Assembly: GCF_001467745.1 (NCBI RefSeq)
Contig: NZ_LNYG01000013.1
Location: forward strand, 1,766,100 to 1,830,099
From: Legionella jamestowniensis
GTDB lineage: Bacteria > Pseudomonadota > Gammaproteobacteria > Legionellales > Legionellaceae
Length of the DNA stretch: 64,000 bases
Reading direction: 5' to 3'
The translations under genes were made by a program, and so were the position numbers. A model generated the notes under the pieces. The model was not told where the DNA came from. It did not search any database and was given only the letters and a program-made list of their open reading frames with translations. Positions 1-9,598 of this stretch are shown piece after piece (the stretch's first letter is position 1; the number at the start of each line of letters is the position of its first letter).

Positions 1-2
1 TA

Positions 3-65
3 ACCGGTGTTGTTGGAGAAACGGTACCAGACAAGCTGGTTGGGGGTAAGACGTCTGCGGCATAA
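3..65 (+). CDS. Possible 3' end of a truncated gene at the window edge
   Basis: A reading frame entering from the left edge stays open for 20 codons and ends at a TAA at 63-65; the tail ends in Gly-Gly-Lys-Thr-Ser-Ala-Ala. It is richer in G and C than the AT-rich stretch that follows it, which suggests a real gene end. It is too short to identify and could be chance. Confidence 0.3.
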   Translation, partial: TGVVGETVPDKLVGGKTSAA

Positions 66-274
66 AAAATACCTGATTTTACAAGCAAACTGGCTACTAA
101 TAATAATCGATGTGCTGAGAATGTTGACTTCATGTTTCTATACTCATGGTTACAAAAAAATACCGCCCATATTATCACAGCCTCAATCTTACAACCAAAT
201 TACATGAAGGGTATTTTCATAGTTTTTTTCTTTGTATATATTATGGTAAAAAAACAATAACTTGAGTATCAATA

Positions 275-1087
275 ATGCAATTTGCCTTCTTTATTTTCTT
301 TCTGTTGATTGGTGGCTGCGCTACATCTCCCACGTCAATGAATTCCACTGGTAAATTACCCAGGACAAAGCATATAAAAGCAACATCAACAACCAAAACA
401 CCCTCAAGATATACCCAAGAAAAAGATGGCGCTCCTAAAGGGCCTGTGCCTTCTTCATTTAAAGAAGTTAAACCCAAATCTGAACCTCTTAGTCGTTATG
501 GAAATCCTGATACTTATGCTGTGGAAGGGCGAACTTATGAGGTATTGAAAAATTCCAGTGGTTATAAAGCACGTGGAATAGCCTCTTGGTATGGAACGAA
601 GTTTCATAAACAACGAACATCAAGCGGTGATGATTATGATATGTATGCAATGACAGCCGCCCATAAAACATTGCCACTACCAACTTATGTAAAAGTAAAA
701 AATTTGAGTAATGGGCGTGTTGCCGTTGTGAAAGTAAACGATAGAGGTCCTTTTCGAAATGATAGGGTAATTGATTTATCTTATGCGGCAGCAACAAAAC
801 TGGGACTACTCCCCCACGGCACAGCACCTGTTGAAATTGAAGCTTTGAACATTGGCAAGAGGGTCGCACATTATTATGTCCAGGCTGGTGCCTTTAGTTC
901 CGAAAATTTAGCTGTTATTCTCCAAAGTAAATTAGCCAAATTAACTCCTTCCCCTGTACTCATTGAAAAATATGATCATCGTTTCATTGTTAGAGTAGGC
1001 CCTTTCGCAACGAAACAAATGACAGATTCTTTGAAAAGCAAACTTGCGGCCAACGGGGTAAATGGTGCTTTTGCATTATTACGTTAA
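275..1087 (+). CDS. rlpA: RlpA-family septal lytic transglycosylase-like lipoprotein
   Basis: Predicted outer-membrane lipoprotein of the RlpA family, which cleaves or binds peptidoglycan lacking stem peptides at the septum. The first 15 residues form a short lipoprotein signal ending in LIGGC (Cys15 is the expected lipidation site). Residues about 100-190 form a double-psi beta-barrel with the family signatures ASWYG, TSSGD and NDRGPF. Residues about 197-270 look like a SPOR domain (HYYVQAGAF start), which binds denuded glycan strands. The 270-residue length fits a compact RlpA. The ATG is preceded by a weak GAG. It stands alone, about 170 bp before rlmD. Family assignment is secure; enzymatic activity is not proven by sequence. 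Confidence 0.9.
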   Translation: MQFAFFIFFLLIGGCATSPTSMNSTGKLPRTKHIKATSTTKTPSRYTQEKDGAPKGPVPSSFKEVKPKSEPLSRYGNPDTYAVEGRTYEVLKNSSGYKARGIASWYGTKFHKQRTSSGDDYDMYAMTAAHKTLPLPTYVKVKNLSNGRVAVVKVNDRGPFRNDRVIDLSYAAATKLGLLPHGTAPVEIEALNIGKRVAHYYVQAGAFSSENLAVILQSKLAKLTPSPVLIEKYDHRFIVRVGPFATKQMTDSLKSKLAANGVNGAFALLR

Positions 1088-1258
1088 TGTGGAAACACTA
1101 AATGCCCAGGCGCCTGCAATGTTCCTAAACAGTTACTTCCTGTGCTATTCTTTACACTTATTTTTTTATTTAATTTGATTATAAATTTATCATTGAGAAT
1201 CTAAAATTATCATATAACGACTCGAAAAATTTAGTAATCGGTTTAAGAGAAGTATTGA

Positions 1259-2593
1259 ATGAGTAAAAGACGACAAAAATTACCAACCGAAACAATCATT
1301 GCTGAGATAGAAAAATTTAGTCATGATGGTCGTGGAATTGCTCGCATAAATGGAAAAACTACTTTTATTCAAGGTGCACTTCCGAATGAGAAAGTTTCAT
1401 TTCAATATACCCGAAAAAAAAGTGATTTTGATGAGGGGAGGGTTGTTGCAATTCTCTCGCCCTCTACTGAACGTGTCGAACCTTCCTGCTCCCATTACAC
1501 CCTTTGCGGTGGTTGCTCCTTACAGCATCTAAGTGAGCAGACGCAAATCCAGGTTAAACAGAAGTTGCTATTGGATTTGCTAAAACGAGTGGGTCATTGC
1601 GAACCTCAAACTATTTTGGCGCCACTGACCAGTGGTAGTTGGCACTATCGGAATAAAGCCAGGTTAAGCGTTCGTTATGTCGAGAAAAAGCAACGAAGTC
1701 TTGTGGGTTTTAGAGAAAAAAATAATCCGCGCTTTATCGCTGAAATCAATGAATGCCCCGTCTTAAATAAAAAAATTGATAAAGAAATCTCTAATTTACG
1801 TCTTTTAATTGATTCATTTGATGATCCGAAAATTATTGCTCAGATAGAAGTTGCAGCAGGGGAAAAGGACATTGCATTAATTTTTCGTAACTTAAGCCCA
1901 TTAACCCATGGCGATGAAGAAAAGCTCCGTGCATTTGGCGAAAGAACGCAGTTTCGCTTATTCCTGCAACCAGGAGGAAATGATACGGTAGAGCTTTTTT
2001 ATCCACCTGAAAGTCTTAGTTTTTTAACGTATACTCTTCCAAAAGAAAATATTGAATTCAAATTTTACCCTACTGATTTTACCCAGGTTAATTCAGGTTT
2101 AAATCCGTTGATGATTACACTGGCACTGGAACTAATGAATTTAGATTCTAAGGATGTCGTATTAGATCTATTTTGTGGTTTAGGTAATTTTTCACTACCT
2201 TTGGCAAAATATTGTGCGAGTGTAGTCGGCGTTGAAGGAAGTAACGCAATGGTTGAGCGCGCCAAAATGAATGCTCAGATAAATGGCTTAACCAATACCG
2301 AATTCTTCTGTGCTGATCTTGAAAAAATGGAAGAAATTGCAAAATTAAGCAGGCAACGTTTTACCAAACTTTTACTCGATCCTCCTCGCTCAGGGGCTGT
2401 GGAAGTCGTTAAACAAATTGAGAGTCTCAATCCTAAGCGTATTGTGTATGTCTCATGTAATCCAGCAACTTTAGCAAGGGATGCTGATATTCTTGTAAAT
2501 CATAAAGGTTATCATTTAAAAGCCGCCGGTGTAATGGATATGTTTCCTCACACAGCCCATGTTGAATCGATAGCTTTATTTGAGAAAGGATAA
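1259..2593 (+). CDS. rlmD: 23S rRNA (uracil(1939)-C(5))-methyltransferase RlmD
   Basis: SAM-dependent enzyme that makes m5U1939 in 23S rRNA. The N-terminal ~65 residues are a TRAM RNA-binding domain. A cysteine cluster ([10 protein letters not shown], plus Cys in NECPVL) is the [4Fe-4S] ligand set of this family. The C-terminal Rossmann methyltransferase shows a SAM loop ([14 protein letters not shown]) and the catalytic motif [11 protein letters not shown], whose Cys attacks uracil C6. Length 444 matches E. coli RlmD (433). An AAGAGAAG stretch just upstream of the ATG can serve as ribosome-binding site. It ends 6 bp before relA, so the two are probably one transcript, an arrangement common in gammaproteobacteria. 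Confidence 0.95.
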   Translation: MSKRRQKLPTETIIAEIEKFSHDGRGIARINGKTTFIQGALPNEKVSFQYTRKKSDFDEGRVVAILSPSTERVEPSCSHYTLCGGCSLQHLSEQTQIQVKQKLLLDLLKRVGHCEPQTILAPLTSGSWHYRNKARLSVRYVEKKQRSLVGFREKNNPRFIAEINECPVLNKKIDKEISNLRLLIDSFDDPKIIAQIEVAAGEKDIALIFRNLSPLTHGDEEKLRAFGERTQFRLFLQPGGNDTVELFYPPESLSFLTYTLPKENIEFKFYPTDFTQVNSGLNPLMITLALELMNLDSKDVVLDLFCGLGNFSLPLAKYCASVVGVEGSNAMVERAKMNAQINGLTNTEFFCADLEKMEEIAKLSRQRFTKLLLDPPRSGAVEVVKQIESLNPKRIVYVSCNPATLARDADILVNHKGYHLKAAGVMDMFPHTAHVESIALFEKG

Positions 2594-2599
2594 ATAGTT

Positions 2600-4804
2600 A
2601 TGGTCAAAGTTAAAGAAGATACCCCTTGGTCAGTCGATGGTAACATCGATGTAGAACAATGGTTACAGCAATTAGGAAGCAAAGGGTATTTTCAAGACTT
2701 GGATTTAATTCGTAATGCTTGCACATTAAGTCAACTGGCAGGACAGGATCATGCTACGGAAACAGGAGTCTCCTGCCTGCAATTAGGTTTATCCATGGCT
2801 GATGTGCTTGCGGATTTAGAAGTTGATCAAGAAACGTTATGTGCGGCCATCATTTTTGAAAACGTCCATTATGCAGAATTATCCCTGGATGATGTTGAGG
2901 AACAATTAGGTAGTTCCATTGCCAAATTGGTAAAAGGAATTGAAAAAATGAGCGCCATGCATAATTTGCAGGCACTTAGTAAATACCCTCAAAATAAACA
3001 TCAACTTGATAACATCCGCAAAATGCTATTAGCCATGGTTGATGATGTACGTGTTGTACTCATTAAACTGGCTGAGCGCTTGTGTATTTTACGTACCTCA
3101 GGGCAATTACCCGAGGGAATGCGTACTCAGGTTGCTAATGAAGCAATGGAAATATATGCCCCTCTTGCAAATCGGTTGGGGATAGGGGCTATCAAGTGGG
3201 AAATGGAGGATTTGGCGTTTCGCTATTTGCATCCTGAAGATTACAAAGAGATAGCCAAAGGGTTAAAAGCAAAACGCCTTGAGAGGGATCGTTATGTAGA
3301 TTTTATTGTCGAAGAGTTAAATCGACAGATTCGCGCCACTGGTGCGCAACATTTTGCTGTTTATGGACGTTCCAAGCATATTCATAGTATTTATCGTAAA
3401 ATGAAGCGCAAAAATGTTTCATTAGATGAAATTTATGATGCAACTGCAGTCAGGGTACTGGTTGAAACCAAAGAGCAGTGCTACGAAGTTTTGAGTATGG
3501 TACATGCTTTATGGAAACAAGTACCCGCTGAATTTGATGATTATATTGCTAATCCGAAATCTAATGGGTATCAATCCTTGCATACTGCGGTTGAAGGCCC
3601 TGAAGGACGTGTTTTTGAGGTACAAATTCGAACTTTTCACATGCACGACCTTGCAGAAATGGGAGTAGCAGCACATTGGAAATACAAAGAGGGCGGTGTT
3701 AGTCAAAAGGAAAGCCACGAACGTAAAATTGAATGGTTACGCGATGTATTGGCCTGGCATCGGGAAATGGCGGCTTCCAAGGGGGTCTCAGAAGCCATTG
3801 AAACAGAATTTCTTGAAGACAGGGTTTACGTATTTACACCCGATGGGGATGTACTGGATTTACCCCAAGGCGTAACTCCCTTAGATTTTGCATACCATGT
3901 CCACAGCCAAATAGGGCATCGCTGTCGTGGGGCAAAGGTAAATGGCACCATTGTCCCTTTAACGTATGAATTAAAAACAGGTGATAAGGTCGAGGTTCTA
4001 ACCGGTAAGGATGAACGACCATCAAGAGACTGGATTAATCCGCATCTTAATTATTTAAAAACTTCACGGGCCAAAGCCAAGGTTTTGCATTGGTTCAAAA
4101 TGCAAGACTATGATAAAAACAGAGATGAAGGCCATGAAATTCTTGATAAAGAATTAAAAAACTTAGGGATTAAAACGGATCGCTTAAATGATATTCTCTC
4201 TTCGTTCAATTTTAAGCGTATCGATGATCTGTTGGCAGCTCTTGGTAGGGGGGACATTAAGCTCGGACAAATACTTAACAAATTATCTCCGGCTGAATCT
4301 GTAACCCCTTCCATCCAACAGATTGTGAAGCCTCAGGCAAAACCAGAAACCACTGGGAGCGACCTGCGGATTGAAGGTGTAGGGAACTTGCTTACGCATA
4401 TGGCGCGCTGTTGCCAGCCTGTACCAGGGGATGAGGTAATAGGCTATATCACCCTGGGCCGAGGCGTATCTGTGCATAAACAAGATTGTCCAAATATTTT
4501 ACATGCCAGTGAAAAACAACGTCAGCGTTTTCTGCAGGTAAATTGGGGAAGTTCTACTCGTGATCATTACGTTGTTGATGTCTTAATTAAAGCGTTTGAT
4601 CGGGCAGGCCTATTAAGAGATGTTACTTCTCTACTTGCTAATGAAAAGGCACATGTCTATGCTCTTCAAACACAAAGTCATAAACAGGACAATACCGCGC
4701 ATATTAAGTTAACCGTAGAAATTGATGGACTTAATAGTCTTTCTCGGCTATTAAATAAACTGGAACAGATCCCGAATGTTCTGGAAGCAAGAAGGCAGGT
4801 TTAA
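2600..4804 (+). CDS. relA: GTP pyrophosphokinase RelA
   Basis: Ribosome-associated (p)ppGpp synthetase of the stringent response. In order: an N-terminal hydrolase-like domain in which the HD motif is replaced (ENVHY), as expected for a hydrolase-dead RelA rather than SpoT; a synthetase domain with YGRSKHIHSIYRKM; a TGS domain (VYVFTPDGDVLDLP); a zinc-finger-type region (ARCCQPVPGDEVIGY, followed by the HKQDCPN segment); and a C-terminal ACT domain. Length 734 is close to E. coli RelA (744). In Legionella ppGpp triggers the switch to the transmissive phase (known for L. pneumophila). It follows rlmD by 6 bp. Confidence 0.97.
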   Translation: MVKVKEDTPWSVDGNIDVEQWLQQLGSKGYFQDLDLIRNACTLSQLAGQDHATETGVSCLQLGLSMADVLADLEVDQETLCAAIIFENVHYAELSLDDVEEQLGSSIAKLVKGIEKMSAMHNLQALSKYPQNKHQLDNIRKMLLAMVDDVRVVLIKLAERLCILRTSGQLPEGMRTQVANEAMEIYAPLANRLGIGAIKWEMEDLAFRYLHPEDYKEIAKGLKAKRLERDRYVDFIVEELNRQIRATGAQHFAVYGRSKHIHSIYRKMKRKNVSLDEIYDATAVRVLVETKEQCYEVLSMVHALWKQVPAEFDDYIANPKSNGYQSLHTAVEGPEGRVFEVQIRTFHMHDLAEMGVAAHWKYKEGGVSQKESHERKIEWLRDVLAWHREMAASKGVSEAIETEFLEDRVYVFTPDGDVLDLPQGVTPLDFAYHVHSQIGHRCRGAKVNGTIVPLTYELKTGDKVEVLTGKDERPSRDWINPHLNYLKTSRAKAKVLHWFKMQDYDKNRDEGHEILDKELKNLGIKTDRLNDILSSFNFKRIDDLLAALGRGDIKLGQILNKLSPAESVTPSIQQIVKPQAKPETTGSDLRIEGVGNLLTHMARCCQPVPGDEVIGYITLGRGVSVHKQDCPNILHASEKQRQRFLQVNWGSSTRDHYVVDVLIKAFDRAGLLRDVTSLLANEKAHVYALQTQSHKQDNTAHIKLTVEIDGLNSLSRLLNKLEQIPNVLEARRQV

Positions 4805-4865
4805 ATTATTTATCGACTATACTTAGCTGTATAAAATCTAGGGATAACAATTACAGGAGTTGATA

Positions 4866-5252
4866 ATGTTAAAACAATCCAAAGCATTTAGCGGATTTTC
4901 CGTTAACGATCTCAAAAAAGCCAAGTCATTTTATGCTGACACCTTAGGTTTAAATGTAACTGAAGAAGAAAAAGAAGGTTTAATTTTACATCTTGCCACT
5001 GGTGCTGACATTTTTTTATATCAAAAACAAGATCATCAGCCTGCTACCTATACCGTTTTAAATTTTCCGGTAGACGATATAGACAAAGCTGTAGATGCAC
5101 TTGCAGCGAAAGGGATTCAGTTTGAACACTATACAGGGGAATTGCAAACGGATAACAAAGGGATTTTCAGAAGCCAATCTAAAGATGAATGTCCCGATAT
5201 TGCCTGGTTTAAGGATCCAGCGGGAAATATATTATCCGTGCTTGAAGAATAA
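4866..5252 (+). CDS. VOC (glyoxalase/bleomycin-resistance fold) family protein
   Basis: Single-domain protein of about 128 residues with the vicinal-oxygen-chelate fold: an N-terminal [19 protein letters not shown] motif and a C-terminal [15 protein letters not shown] strand typical of the family. The substrate is unknown; members include glyoxalases, dioxygenases and resistance proteins. The start was taken as the ATG at 4866 because AGGAG at 4855-4859 is 6 bases before it; a TTG at 4860 would abut the ribosome-binding site. The nearest gene is relA, 61 bp upstream, but nothing else suggests a shared role. Confidence 0.85.
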   Translation: MLKQSKAFSGFSVNDLKKAKSFYADTLGLNVTEEEKEGLILHLATGADIFLYQKQDHQPATYTVLNFPVDDIDKAVDALAAKGIQFEHYTGELQTDNKGIFRSQSKDECPDIAWFKDPAGNILSVLEE

Positions 5253-5403
5253 TAAACCAGGTTTTGTATAAGTCCTCTGTTCATTGTCTTAAATAGACTT
5301 TTTCCTACCCTAAGATGGGTACTTTTACCCATTGATACTGATTGCCATCAAATAGTATTATATTTATACAGTTTAGGTATTTATTTATAACATCGGTGAG
5401 AAA

Positions 5404-7428
5404 ATGGCAATTCGATACTTAATTGATGTTGACTATACGTTAATGTCTATGAATGAGAAAGAGGGCATACCAGTTTTTAATCAGACTCTGATTGATGAAC
5501 TTAAAAGAGCAGGGGTTAATAAAATTGATATTTTATCAAGAATGGACCCAACTGATCTTAAACCAAGTAAAAGCCTTAGGGTTCGTTTAATTGAACACCT
5601 GGAAAAAAACGGCATTAAAGTTGGAAAACTATTAACATCAATGGACATCATGTTTTTAAATTCAGGTTATTTTCCCAATTTTGAGTTAGGGGATACTTAC
5701 GATAAATTAATGAAACCTCTTGAACAGGCGGTGAATAATCTTAATCAAATTAAAGATTATAATAAACGCTACGCCCGAACTACAGCACTTGTAGATGTGA
5801 AGAACGAGGAAAATTTAGATATTGCTCAATATAGAGAATACAAAAATACTGAAAAGAAAATCAGAATCATTGAATTTTTGGTCAAAAAAGGCGTCTTATC
5901 ATTAGATGATACTCTTAAGGTAGCGATAAATAAGGTTATTACTCCGCGTGCACACGTTCTTTCTGATGTAATTAATGATGTTTTAACCAAGAAAGAAGAT
6001 AAGGATTTCGACTATATTCTCCCTCTTATGTTGGAGTTTCTCAACGCAAATAACAAAGTTACGCTTAAAGGCTTCTACAATGAACTGGTTATAAGCGCCG
6101 AGGCTGAAAATTGTCCGCAGGAGAAACGTAGCGAATATCAAAGAAAAATGAAGCTTATTGATTTTTTAGTCAGCAATAACGTCTTGTCATTTGAAAATAC
6201 TGCTAACCAAGCTGCTGCTAAAGGCTTGCATCTTCGACAAAAAGGGATGTCCAATACCATTAACGACATCATAATTGATCATAAAATTAGTAAAGATGAT
6301 GATCCAATGTTTAATGATATTTATGGTTTTTTCGAGGAGTTGGAGTCAGAGAAATTAGATTCTAAGCTTGGAAGTTTTTACGACCAATTAGTCTTAAGTC
6401 ACAAAATGTATGAGCCAGCTAAAACTCTCACGCTAGAAGAGCGACAACTAATTGATACCTCTTTATTAGAGCTGAAGCATTATAACAACCAGCGTTACAT
6501 TGCTTCTCTAATGTATGGGAAGAATAGGCGTAATCACGACCCACATGGGAGCAAAGGTGAAATCTACCATTTATGGGTTAAACAAAATACCTGCAAAGAT
6601 GCTGAGGTGGTATACATTGATGACTCTATTGGCGAGCGAGAAACCTTACAGGTAACTCACGACAATCTAAATAAAAATCCCAATGTTAAGTCTCTTTTAC
6701 CGACTCAGCTTCGCATTTTCCGTCCTCCAATGCATGATGGTCTAGTAGCTGATTTTTCTAATTCAACTCATATGTTACCAAATGACTTTAAAAATGAGCA
6801 TACTAAAATATATGAAGAAAGGTATAATAAACTACGCCAGGCGGGAGATGCAGCACTAAAATCCAAAAACTCACATTTGGCTGTAGAGTGTTATAAAGCA
6901 GCCTATATTTGGATTGATACTTTAGGAAGAGAGGATGTTGCTAAAGTCAAAGAAAAAGTGATTGAAAAGATTGTAGATGCCTATAAAGCACATCATCCTC
7001 AAGTACCTTACGCAGGCACAGAGAGCGAAATGTTTGTTGCCAGTTGTACCTCTGAGGTTAATCAGGGGGGAGTTAGAATTAAGTTAAGAGTTTTAGAGAG
7101 AGAGATAGCTATCCATAAGGGACGATATCCTGAGCTTTATGATGATTTTTCTCTTAGCGCTTTAATTAAAAATAGCTTCTTAACTAAAAATGAGAATGCT
7201 CCTACTCAAATAGATCGAGAGTTTAAGACCAAGATTTTAGGTATGCTTAATGAAATTCGGTACGATCTTCAAAATGAAGATGAAGGATATGCAGATGAAG
7301 TAAGAGTTGAATGCATTAAATTTTTAAGCTCTTGCGGCTGCAAACATGAAGTATATAAAAAGGCTGTATTTGAAGCAATGGTTGATATGGGGAAACCAGC
7401 AGTCGACAGGAAAGGAATTCAGTTATAA
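5404..7428 (+). CDS. HAD-like protein with internal helical repeat, candidate Dot/Icm effector
   Basis: A 674-residue protein I cannot assign to a named family. Residues 8-12 read DVDYT, like HAD phosphatase motif I (DxDxT), and residues about 401-408 read EVVYIDDS, like HAD motif IV with its Asp pair (406-407). Between them lies a large insertion containing a two-fold repeat: residues about 150-240 and 247-342 align (IIEFLVKKGVLS with LIDFLVSNNVLS; VINDVL with TINDII; GFYNELVIS with SFYDQLVLS). From about residue 470 there is a TPR/MIT-like helical hairpin (LRQAGDAALKSKNSHLAVEC). There is no signal peptide or membrane segment. Size, lack of housekeeping homology and placement in an accessory block fit a Legionella effector, which is inference. 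A perfect terminator follows. Confidence 0.7.
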   Translation: MAIRYLIDVDYTLMSMNEKEGIPVFNQTLIDELKRAGVNKIDILSRMDPTDLKPSKSLRVRLIEHLEKNGIKVGKLLTSMDIMFLNSGYFPNFELGDTYDKLMKPLEQAVNNLNQIKDYNKRYARTTALVDVKNEENLDIAQYREYKNTEKKIRIIEFLVKKGVLSLDDTLKVAINKVITPRAHVLSDVINDVLTKKEDKDFDYILPLMLEFLNANNKVTLKGFYNELVISAEAENCPQEKRSEYQRKMKLIDFLVSNNVLSFENTANQAAAKGLHLRQKGMSNTINDIIIDHKISKDDDPMFNDIYGFFEELESEKLDSKLGSFYDQLVLSHKMYEPAKTLTLEERQLIDTSLLELKHYNNQRYIASLMYGKNRRNHDPHGSKGEIYHLWVKQNTCKDAEVVYIDDSIGERETLQVTHDNLNKNPNVKSLLPTQLRIFRPPMHDGLVADFSNSTHMLPNDFKNEHTKIYEERYNKLRQAGDAALKSKNSHLAVECYKAAYIWIDTLGREDVAKVKEKVIEKIVDAYKAHHPQVPYAGTESEMFVASCTSEVNQGGVRIKLRVLEREIAIHKGRYPELYDDFSLSALIKNSFLTKNENAPTQIDREFKTKILGMLNEIRYDLQNEDEGYADEVRVECIKFLSSCGCKHEVYKKAVFEAMVDMGKPAVDRKGIQL

Positions 7429-7443
7429 TAAAAGCATGATTAC

Positions 7444-7468
7444 GCGTGCCAATAGGCACGCAGTTTTT
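7444..7468 (+). terminator. Rho-independent terminator of the HAD-like gene
   Basis: A perfect 7-bp stem GCGTGCC / GGCACGC with an AATA loop is followed by AG and five T residues, 15 bp after the stop codon at 7428. The opposite strand has no T-run after the stem, so it should act on the plus strand only. Confidence 0.85.
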
Positions 7469-7573
7469 ATCTAAAATGGATTAATATTTGCATTATTCTC
7501 ATCAGTAGCCGTAATTGCTTTTTAGTTGGAAAACACCTGTTAAATATAAGCCATGTTTGCAAGAATGATCTTT

Positions 7574-9460
7574 TTAAGATACAAACCTTTTGGATTCACG
7601 TTCTGCCATACTTTCTTTTATTGAAAGCAATACTTCTCGACACTGACTTATAAAATTATCCTTTATTAACTCTGCCTCTGCAGTTGCAGAGGGTAGTGCG
7701 CCTATTTCAGGAATTAATTTTTCCAGGAACTGGGCACAATCTTCCGAGTCATGCTCATGAGATCTTTCCTCAAGAGTTAGCTTTTCTTTATTAAAGTGAA
7801 CGATATTCGATTTACTTGGTGCACCAAGCATTTGTTCAAAATAGGGCGTAACAAAAGGACTTGCTTTCAACTCGTCATTACCACCATACCATCGTTTTAG
7901 TGCTTTTTTATATTCTTCAATTGCTTCAGGCTCAAGAAAATCAGTATAGTTATGAACTCCTGAAGGAAAATTTTTGCCTAAATGAAATCGAGGCTTTATT
8001 TTAATTTCAGCAAAATAGTTCAATAACTCTTCCTCGAAATGGGCAATACCAGGGGCATCAGGATGCGTTACTATATCAATTGCCAAAACATGCTCATCTT
8101 CTGAACTGGTGGTGGTAGTAGATAGGCCTCCTTTACTGCCTTTAATATAACGCGCATAAACAGCATAGGTAATAGGAAACTCTCCATGTTCTGCAGCAGC
8201 CTTTGTCAATAATTCAATTCTATGTAAAACATCCGCAAGAAGAGCCCCTGCATGTTTATCTTCAACAGGTAAAATATAACTTACATCTCGCATTGCTTTA
8301 GGGAACGCAACTTGGTAATGCGTAATACTATTTTCATGATCAACAAGAGGGGTGGTACCGCGCGTCCCCATAATAGTTGCTGCTGCAAGTAATAAATAGG
8401 GGGGAATAAGACTTTTAAGTTTATTATCCATAAGAAACTCTTGTATCGAATCGCCGACCCTCACACTCAGCTCTTGTGCCCAGGAACGTGCATCCGCAGC
8501 GTAAGGAGGTGCTTGCACTTTTGTGCGCGCTTCTTCTGTGTAATTCCAAAGGCGGATTTGCCATTTATCTTGGTTAAAAAGACCATCACCATGGCAAGGG
8601 ATACCAATTAAACTAAAGTATTGGTTTTCTGTTAAAAATTCATTTAAACGAGGTTTCATCGTTTTTACATCAGGGAAATTATAGACCGTTTCTTTAAGGT
8701 TAAACGCCTCAACGGCTTTCATCTTCATGCTTAAAACGATGCCCAATGCACCGGAATGAGCTGAACATAAGGTAAGGAAGTCAGGATCATCCGCATTGAT
8801 TTCACGAATTTCTCCGTCCTGATCACAAATTTTTAGACTAAGAATTTGGCCGCTGAAAGCAGGCTCATCACGCCCGGTTCCATGCCCACCTGTCCCTGCT
8901 AAACCCACAGCACTTGCCCAGGAGAGCATACTTGCAGTCCTTAAGGATAAATTCGCATCTCTTAGTTTTTGCGCCAGTTTTGCAATTTGTACGCCGGAGG
9001 TCACCAGCACTTCATATTCTTTGAGATGATCTAGAGGATTTTTTGTATCGACAGTGATAATTCGCTTTATTTGGCCTAATTTTTTTACTTTTTGATACTT
9101 AGGACTAAACCGAATAATGACATCTGCAACCGAACCATCCGAGAAAGAAAAGGATTCATTATAGCGTTGCTCCTGCTCTTTTGCCCAAGGAAAACAACAC
9201 CGATTCGCTTTTTTATCGGCCCAACCAGCCGTCGCGCGTACTGTTATTTTTGTATCGGGATACTGCTTATTTTGTTCTTTGACAGCACGCATAACTGCTT
9301 GAACTTGTTCTTCGCTGTCTACTTGGACAATAACAGCCTGGCTTTTGCTTACATTTTCCATGTAGTTCTTCCAGGTTTTAACTTTGTATGAAATATTTTG
9401 TGTTGTGAGGTCGTGCAAGAGTGCGTTTTTTGATTCCAGGGTTGCAAATGGCATAGTCAT
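7574..9460 (-). CDS. FAD-binding oxidoreductase, sugar-1,4-lactone oxidase-like
   Basis: A 628-residue flavoprotein resembling D-arabinono-/L-gulono-1,4-lactone oxidases. The N-terminal PCMH-type FAD domain covers about residues 35-240, with GTGGHGTG as the flavin-binding glycine motif. The C-terminal segment KPRFHLGKNF followed by YTDFLEP matches the ALO-type substrate domain. The usual SGH segment that carries the covalent flavin histidine appears to be replaced by TAGWAD, so FAD may be bound non-covalently; this is read by eye. No signal peptide is seen. It faces the HAD-like gene convergently. The substrate is unknown, and a berberine-bridge-type or other PCMH oxidase remains possible. 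Confidence 0.75.
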   Translation of the reverse strand: MTMPFATLESKNALLHDLTTQNISYKVKTWKNYMENVSKSQAVIVQVDSEEQVQAVMRAVKEQNKQYPDTKITVRATAGWADKKANRCCFPWAKEQEQRYNESFSFSDGSVADVIIRFSPKYQKVKKLGQIKRIITVDTKNPLDHLKEYEVLVTSGVQIAKLAQKLRDANLSLRTASMLSWASAVGLAGTGGHGTGRDEPAFSGQILSLKICDQDGEIREINADDPDFLTLCSAHSGALGIVLSMKMKAVEAFNLKETVYNFPDVKTMKPRLNEFLTENQYFSLIGIPCHGDGLFNQDKWQIRLWNYTEEARTKVQAPPYAADARSWAQELSVRVGDSIQEFLMDNKLKSLIPPYLLLAAATIMGTRGTTPLVDHENSITHYQVAFPKAMRDVSYILPVEDKHAGALLADVLHRIELLTKAAAEHGEFPITYAVYARYIKGSKGGLSTTTTSSEDEHVLAIDIVTHPDAPGIAHFEEELLNYFAEIKIKPRFHLGKNFPSGVHNYTDFLEPEAIEEYKKALKRWYGGNDELKASPFVTPYFEQMLGAPSKSNIVHFNKEKLTLEERSHEHDSEDCAQFLEKLIPEIGALPSATAEAELIKDNFISQCREVLLSIKESMAERESKRFVS

Positions 9461-9598
9461 TCCTTGAGTTAGGCCAATGAATTTATACTGTCATGTGTGT
9501 GGACAATTCGTCAATTAAAATTGTTTTCGCCTTCACGAGAAAGAAAAGTAGGTGAGGTGGTTTTTGATCTAACAAGCCATACTTACTAAGCATATGAT

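Noticed and set aside
7..207. 66-codon open frame on the plus strand at the left edge
   Set aside because: No recognisable domain or ribosome-binding site; it overlaps the more coding-like frame ending at 65 and runs into AT-rich intergenic DNA.
489..869. 126-codon frame opposite rlpA
   Set aside because: Lies wholly antisense to a well-supported gene and has the biased composition of a shadow frame.
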